From assembly GCA_016713325.1 (NCBI GenBank), contig JADJPJ010000092.1:1-9530 (forward strand): 9,530 bases of DNA, read 5' to 3'. This document shows, piece after piece, positions 7,272 through 9,530 of this stretch; position 1 is the first letter of the stretch; each line of letters begins with the position of its first letter. The DNA is from Candidatus Flexifilum affinis. Lineage in GTDB: Bacteria; Chloroflexota; Anaerolineae; Aggregatilineales; Phototrophicaceae. A program made the position numbers and the translations under genes. The notes beneath the pieces are model-generated. The model did not search any database and was not told the DNA's origin. It saw only the letters and a program-made list of their open reading frames with translations.

Positions 7272-7482
7272 TTATGCACCCTTCTGGGAGGATGCGGCTT
7301 CCTGAGGCAAGTGTGCGCGCTGGCCATCGGCAATCTCACAGCCTTGGGTGATAAGCGCAGCGATGAGCGGAATGTTGGCGATGAGCGCTTCATGCAGGCT
7401 GGTGTACTGCCAGTAGGCGGGTTCGCTGCGCGATTCCAGCGGAGCGCCGTTGACTTTGGATGTCGAGTGCTTTCACAGTCAC
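7272..7482 (-). pseudogene. Small hypothetical ORF, one frameshift
   Basis: I do not recognise this protein. GTG starts at 7482 or, better placed after GAGG, at 7476 give VKALDIQS. A frame change near 7450 leads to GAPLESRSEPAYWQYTSL, then HEALIANIPLIAALITQG and a hydrophilic tail ending at TAA (7274-7272). The product would be about 70 residues with one mildly hydrophobic helix (LIANIPLIAALI). That helix is too short and too flanked by charge to call a membrane segment with confidence. It is the first gene on the minus strand after the operator-like region, so it may head the par operon. Confidence 0.4.
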
Positions 7483-7497
7483 GCCTCAGAACGATGG

Positions 7498-7604
7498 TCG
7501 TATTGTGGTACGAATTCAGAGCAACAAAACACCGCTTGAGATCCGGTGTTGATGTCGCAACAAAATACGAGAATCGTACCATGATGAGATCGTATGCCGA
7601 ATTC
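7498..7604. promoter_or_regulatory. Operator-like repeats in the divergent promoter region
   Basis: The core TCGTAY or its complement appears five times: 7498-7503, 7508-7513, 7565-7570, 7574-7579 and 7590-7595. TGGTACGAATTC (7506-7517) and GAATCGTACCA (7571-7581) form a near-perfect inverted pair. CGAATTC recurs at 7511-7517 and 7598-7604. Between them AACACCG (7528-7534) and CGGTGTT (7544-7550) form a perfect 7-bp dyad. The stretch lies between the minus-strand small ORFs and the plus-strand HTH gene, where a repressor would control both directions. I see no convincing -35/-10 pair. Confidence 0.45.
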
Positions 7605-7701
7605 ATCCCGGTGTCAAGCAGGACTGGGGTAGAGAATCTCGCAATTTTCCGCGCTTCGGGGCAGGATTAAGCGAGCGGTCGTGACGGAAGGCGGACGGCG
7701 T

Positions 7702-8332
7702 ATGTATGATGTGGAGACGAATCTGGGCAAATTCCTTGCGGGCATCATGCGGCGCAAGCAGCTGAACAATGTCACGCTGGCCCGCATGGCGGGCGTGTCA
7801 GAGGGTGTCATCCGCAACCTGCTCAAGCATGGCATCGATTCAAGAGCCAAAGATCGATCCGCGGACGCTGCGAGCGGTGGCGGATGCGCTGGGCATCAAC
7901 ACGGCGTGGTTGTTCCGGCTGGCAGGCTAGCTGTCGCCGCTCCCCGACGCCAATTCAGTGCGAGCCGAGTACGTGGCGGATGTCGTTGACGAGCTGACCG
8001 AGGAGAAGCAGGATGCGGTGATGGGCGCGCTGGAGGCGATGGCAGAGTCGCGAGAGACCAAGCATCTGATCCAGGATTTGCGGCGCGGTGTACCGAGGAT
8101 TGATGTGACGTGGCCGCTGATATTCCCATTCATCGTCCGTGAACTGGCGAATCAGTTGATCGCCCACTACCGAATGAGCGCTCCGGGCGATGTGGAGAAG
8201 ATCGAGCCAGACGTGGTGGTGATGGACCATCGCTGGCAGGACTTGCCCCGGAATACTCAGGCGCGGGTGCGGGCGCTCATCCGACACAAGCTGTCGCTGG
8301 AGTTTGACCCAACGATGCTCGATGAGGACTGA
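7702..8332 (+). pseudogene. Helix-turn-helix (Xre-type) regulator, frameshift and amber
   Basis: Transcription regulator, likely acting on the divergent region upstream. The ATG at 7702 has GGAAGG about ten bases ahead; a GTG at 7681 is a weaker alternative. The first frame gives LGKFLAGIMRRKQ and VTLARMAGVSEGVIRNLLKH, a typical Xre/Cro helix-turn-helix. A one-base shift near 7840 gives KIDPRTLRAVADALGINTAW and LFRLAG. An in-frame TAG (7928-7930) follows, after which the same frame continues ELTEEKQDAVMGALEAMAES to TGA at 8330-8332. In proteins of this style I would expect a tyrosine codon where the TAG stands, so a point change or read error is likely. Total about 210 codons. The C-terminal half (about 80-210) has no motif I recognise. 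It lies 119 bp before the recombinase gene on the same strand. Confidence 0.6.
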
Positions 8333-8451
8333 TGAGGGTGATGGGGATGCGGAATATTCCGGATCGACACCGGAAAAATGCCTGGCTCCGCAGCGCATGA
8401 AATCTGATAGCATCAGAACAAGAGTACGAATCTGAGGAGTCCCCAGGAGCG
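8333..8451. other. Palindrome-rich gap, candidate recombinase att site
   Basis: GGAATATTCC (8351-8360) is a perfect palindrome. TTCCGG (8357-8362) pairs with CCGGAA (8370-8375) across seven bases. TCTGAT-AGC-ATCAGA (8403-8417) is another perfect dyad. Serine integrases often have attP directly upstream of their own gene, and such sites are imperfect dyads. An operator is equally possible. A ribosome binding site (GAGGAG, 8434-8439) for the recombinase lies at the right end. Confidence 0.35.
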
Positions 8452-9530
8452 GTGACCGCTATCTCCATCTCGTTCGTCAGGACTGTCCGCTGCCGCCTGG
8501 CACGCATGTCGTGGTCTACAGCCGTGACTCGGGTGGAGAGGAGCAGGACCGGTCGGTCATCCAACAGCTTGAGGCCATCGACGAATACTGCCAGCATCAC
8601 CACCTGGTCGTGGAGGAGCGCTATGTCGACGAGGCGCGCCTCTCCAGCAATACCGAGCAGCGCGAAGCCCTGCTGCGGATGCTCAACGATCTGCATGGGC
8701 GCTTTCGCCGCATCAACGACCGCTACAAGCGCGAGAAGCTGACCCGCGAACGCCCCTTCGGTGTGATTTTCTGGAAGTCCAACCGGCTGGGGCGCGATGC
8801 CATCGAGGCGACAAATATCAAGTCAGATCTGCGCCTGCGTGGGATCACAGTGGTTGACCTCATCACGGCTGCCACGACGGGGATCATGGCCGTCGATTCG
8901 ATCATCGAAGCGGTGCAGACAACGCACGACGAGATGATCCTGGAAGACATCTCCACGAGCGCAAAGCGAGGGCTGGCGCAGCTGGTGGGGCTGCGGGACA
9001 CGGATGAGACATTTCTGTCCCACAACCCGGACTGGCTAGCCGACGAGGCGGCTATCTGGGCCTGATGCCGGGAGGGGTGCCGACCGGGTTCAAGAGTGAG
9101 CGTGTCCAGATTGGTGTGTACGAGCGCAAGAAAGGGCGGCAGAGCGGCGAGCCGCGTATCGTGCAGCGCATCGTGCCCGACCCGGAGGCCTGGGAGCGCT
9201 GTCGGCTGGCCTGGGAGATGCGGACACAGGGTTCGACCATTGGTGAAATTCATCGCACGACGCGGCTGTTCAGGACCATCAACAGCTATGACACCTTCTT
9301 CGCCAACCGCATCTACACCGGCGACCTCGTCTATGGTGGCAAGCTGTACGAGAACTTTGTGCCGCCGCTGACCCCAAAAGCCTGGTACGAGGATGTGCAG
9401 AAACAGCGCGCACAGCGAGCGACGAAGATGCAGGGGAGGGCGCTCAGCTCGGTCGATGAGCCGGGCAGCGTGAAGCAGCGCCTATCTGCTGTCGGGGCTG
9501 GTGGTGTGCGGGGTGAAGAGGATGAGGAAC
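8452..9530 (+). pseudogene. Large serine recombinase, frameshifted, cut by window edge
   Basis: Site-specific DNA recombinase of the large serine (resolvase/invertase N-terminal) type. The catalytic domain starts VVVYSRDSGGEEQDRS, where the serine of RDS is the expected nucleophile, and continues with FGVIFWKSNRLGRD, the conserved D/N-R-L-x-R region. After a frame change near 9047, GYLGLMPGGVPTGFK, IVPDPEAWERC and FFANRIYTGDLVYGGK match the recombinase domain. A last shift near 9473 gives SSAYLLSGLVVCG, the start of a zinc-ribbon, before the window ends. The start is unclear: GTG 8452 lies 12 bases after GAGGAG but needs a shift near 8480 to reach the catalytic frame, whereas GTG 8511 is in frame but would cut the first strand. 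A basic stretch of about 20 residues (FRRINDRYKREKLTRERP) is inserted before FGVIFW. It probably integrates, excises or resolves the element. Confidence 0.75.

Noticed and set aside
1..9530. tRNA, rRNA or insertion-sequence transposase
   Set aside because: I found no tRNA-like cloverleaf with a plausible T-loop, no rRNA-like sequence and no DDE transposase motif; the only recombinase is the serine type at the right edge.

Overview
The window is about 60-65% GC and reads as a mobile element: a mobilisable plasmid or an integrated plasmid-like element. It carries a replication primase-helicase, a relaxase operon, an actin-type partition module, a repressor-like regulator and a serine recombinase. 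The host is not certain. The style of the primase, relaxase and HTH proteins reminds me of elements from Chloroflexota (filamentous green non-sulfur bacteria), but that is recollection of family style and not a database match.

Layout, right to left on the minus strand: two small ORFs (7482-7041) lead into an actin-like parM gene (7048-5997) and a short parR-like DNA-binding gene (5929-5524). Next is a roughly 350-bp non-coding stretch made of back-to-back hairpins (5189-5490). Then comes a tight HU-like / ribbon-helix-helix / relaxase operon (5165-3851). After a short gap rich in a CTGTGA motif, a long archaeo-eukaryotic-type primase (PrimPol) plus P-loop helicase gene runs from 3764 to 960. 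Positions 641-890 hold many GTCAC/CTGTGA motifs and look like a replication origin. Positions 1-640 have almost nothing except a possible small lysine-rich ORF (332-132). On the plus strand a helix-turn-helix regulator (7702-8332) is followed by a large serine recombinase that runs off the right edge (8452-9530). The divergent gap at 7483-7701 holds operator-like repeats.

How the parts could work together (inference): the primase-helicase acts at the motif array at 641-890 and may control its own expression through the same motif at 3742-3800. The hairpin array upstream of the relaxase operon is a candidate transfer origin or single-strand priming site. ParM and the parR-like protein would segregate the element. 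The recombinase with its HTH regulator would integrate, excise or resolve it.

The main caution is that nearly every gene is interrupted. Reading protein motifs across frames, I count at least twenty single-base-type frameshifts and four in-frame stop codons in about 7.5 kb of coding DNA, yet the motifs on each side of the breaks are well preserved. This is either an error-rich (uncorrected) sequence or a recently inactivated element. Only the HU-like and ribbon-helix-helix genes are fully intact. Where I give a gene extent across breaks, it is a reconstruction from joined frames.
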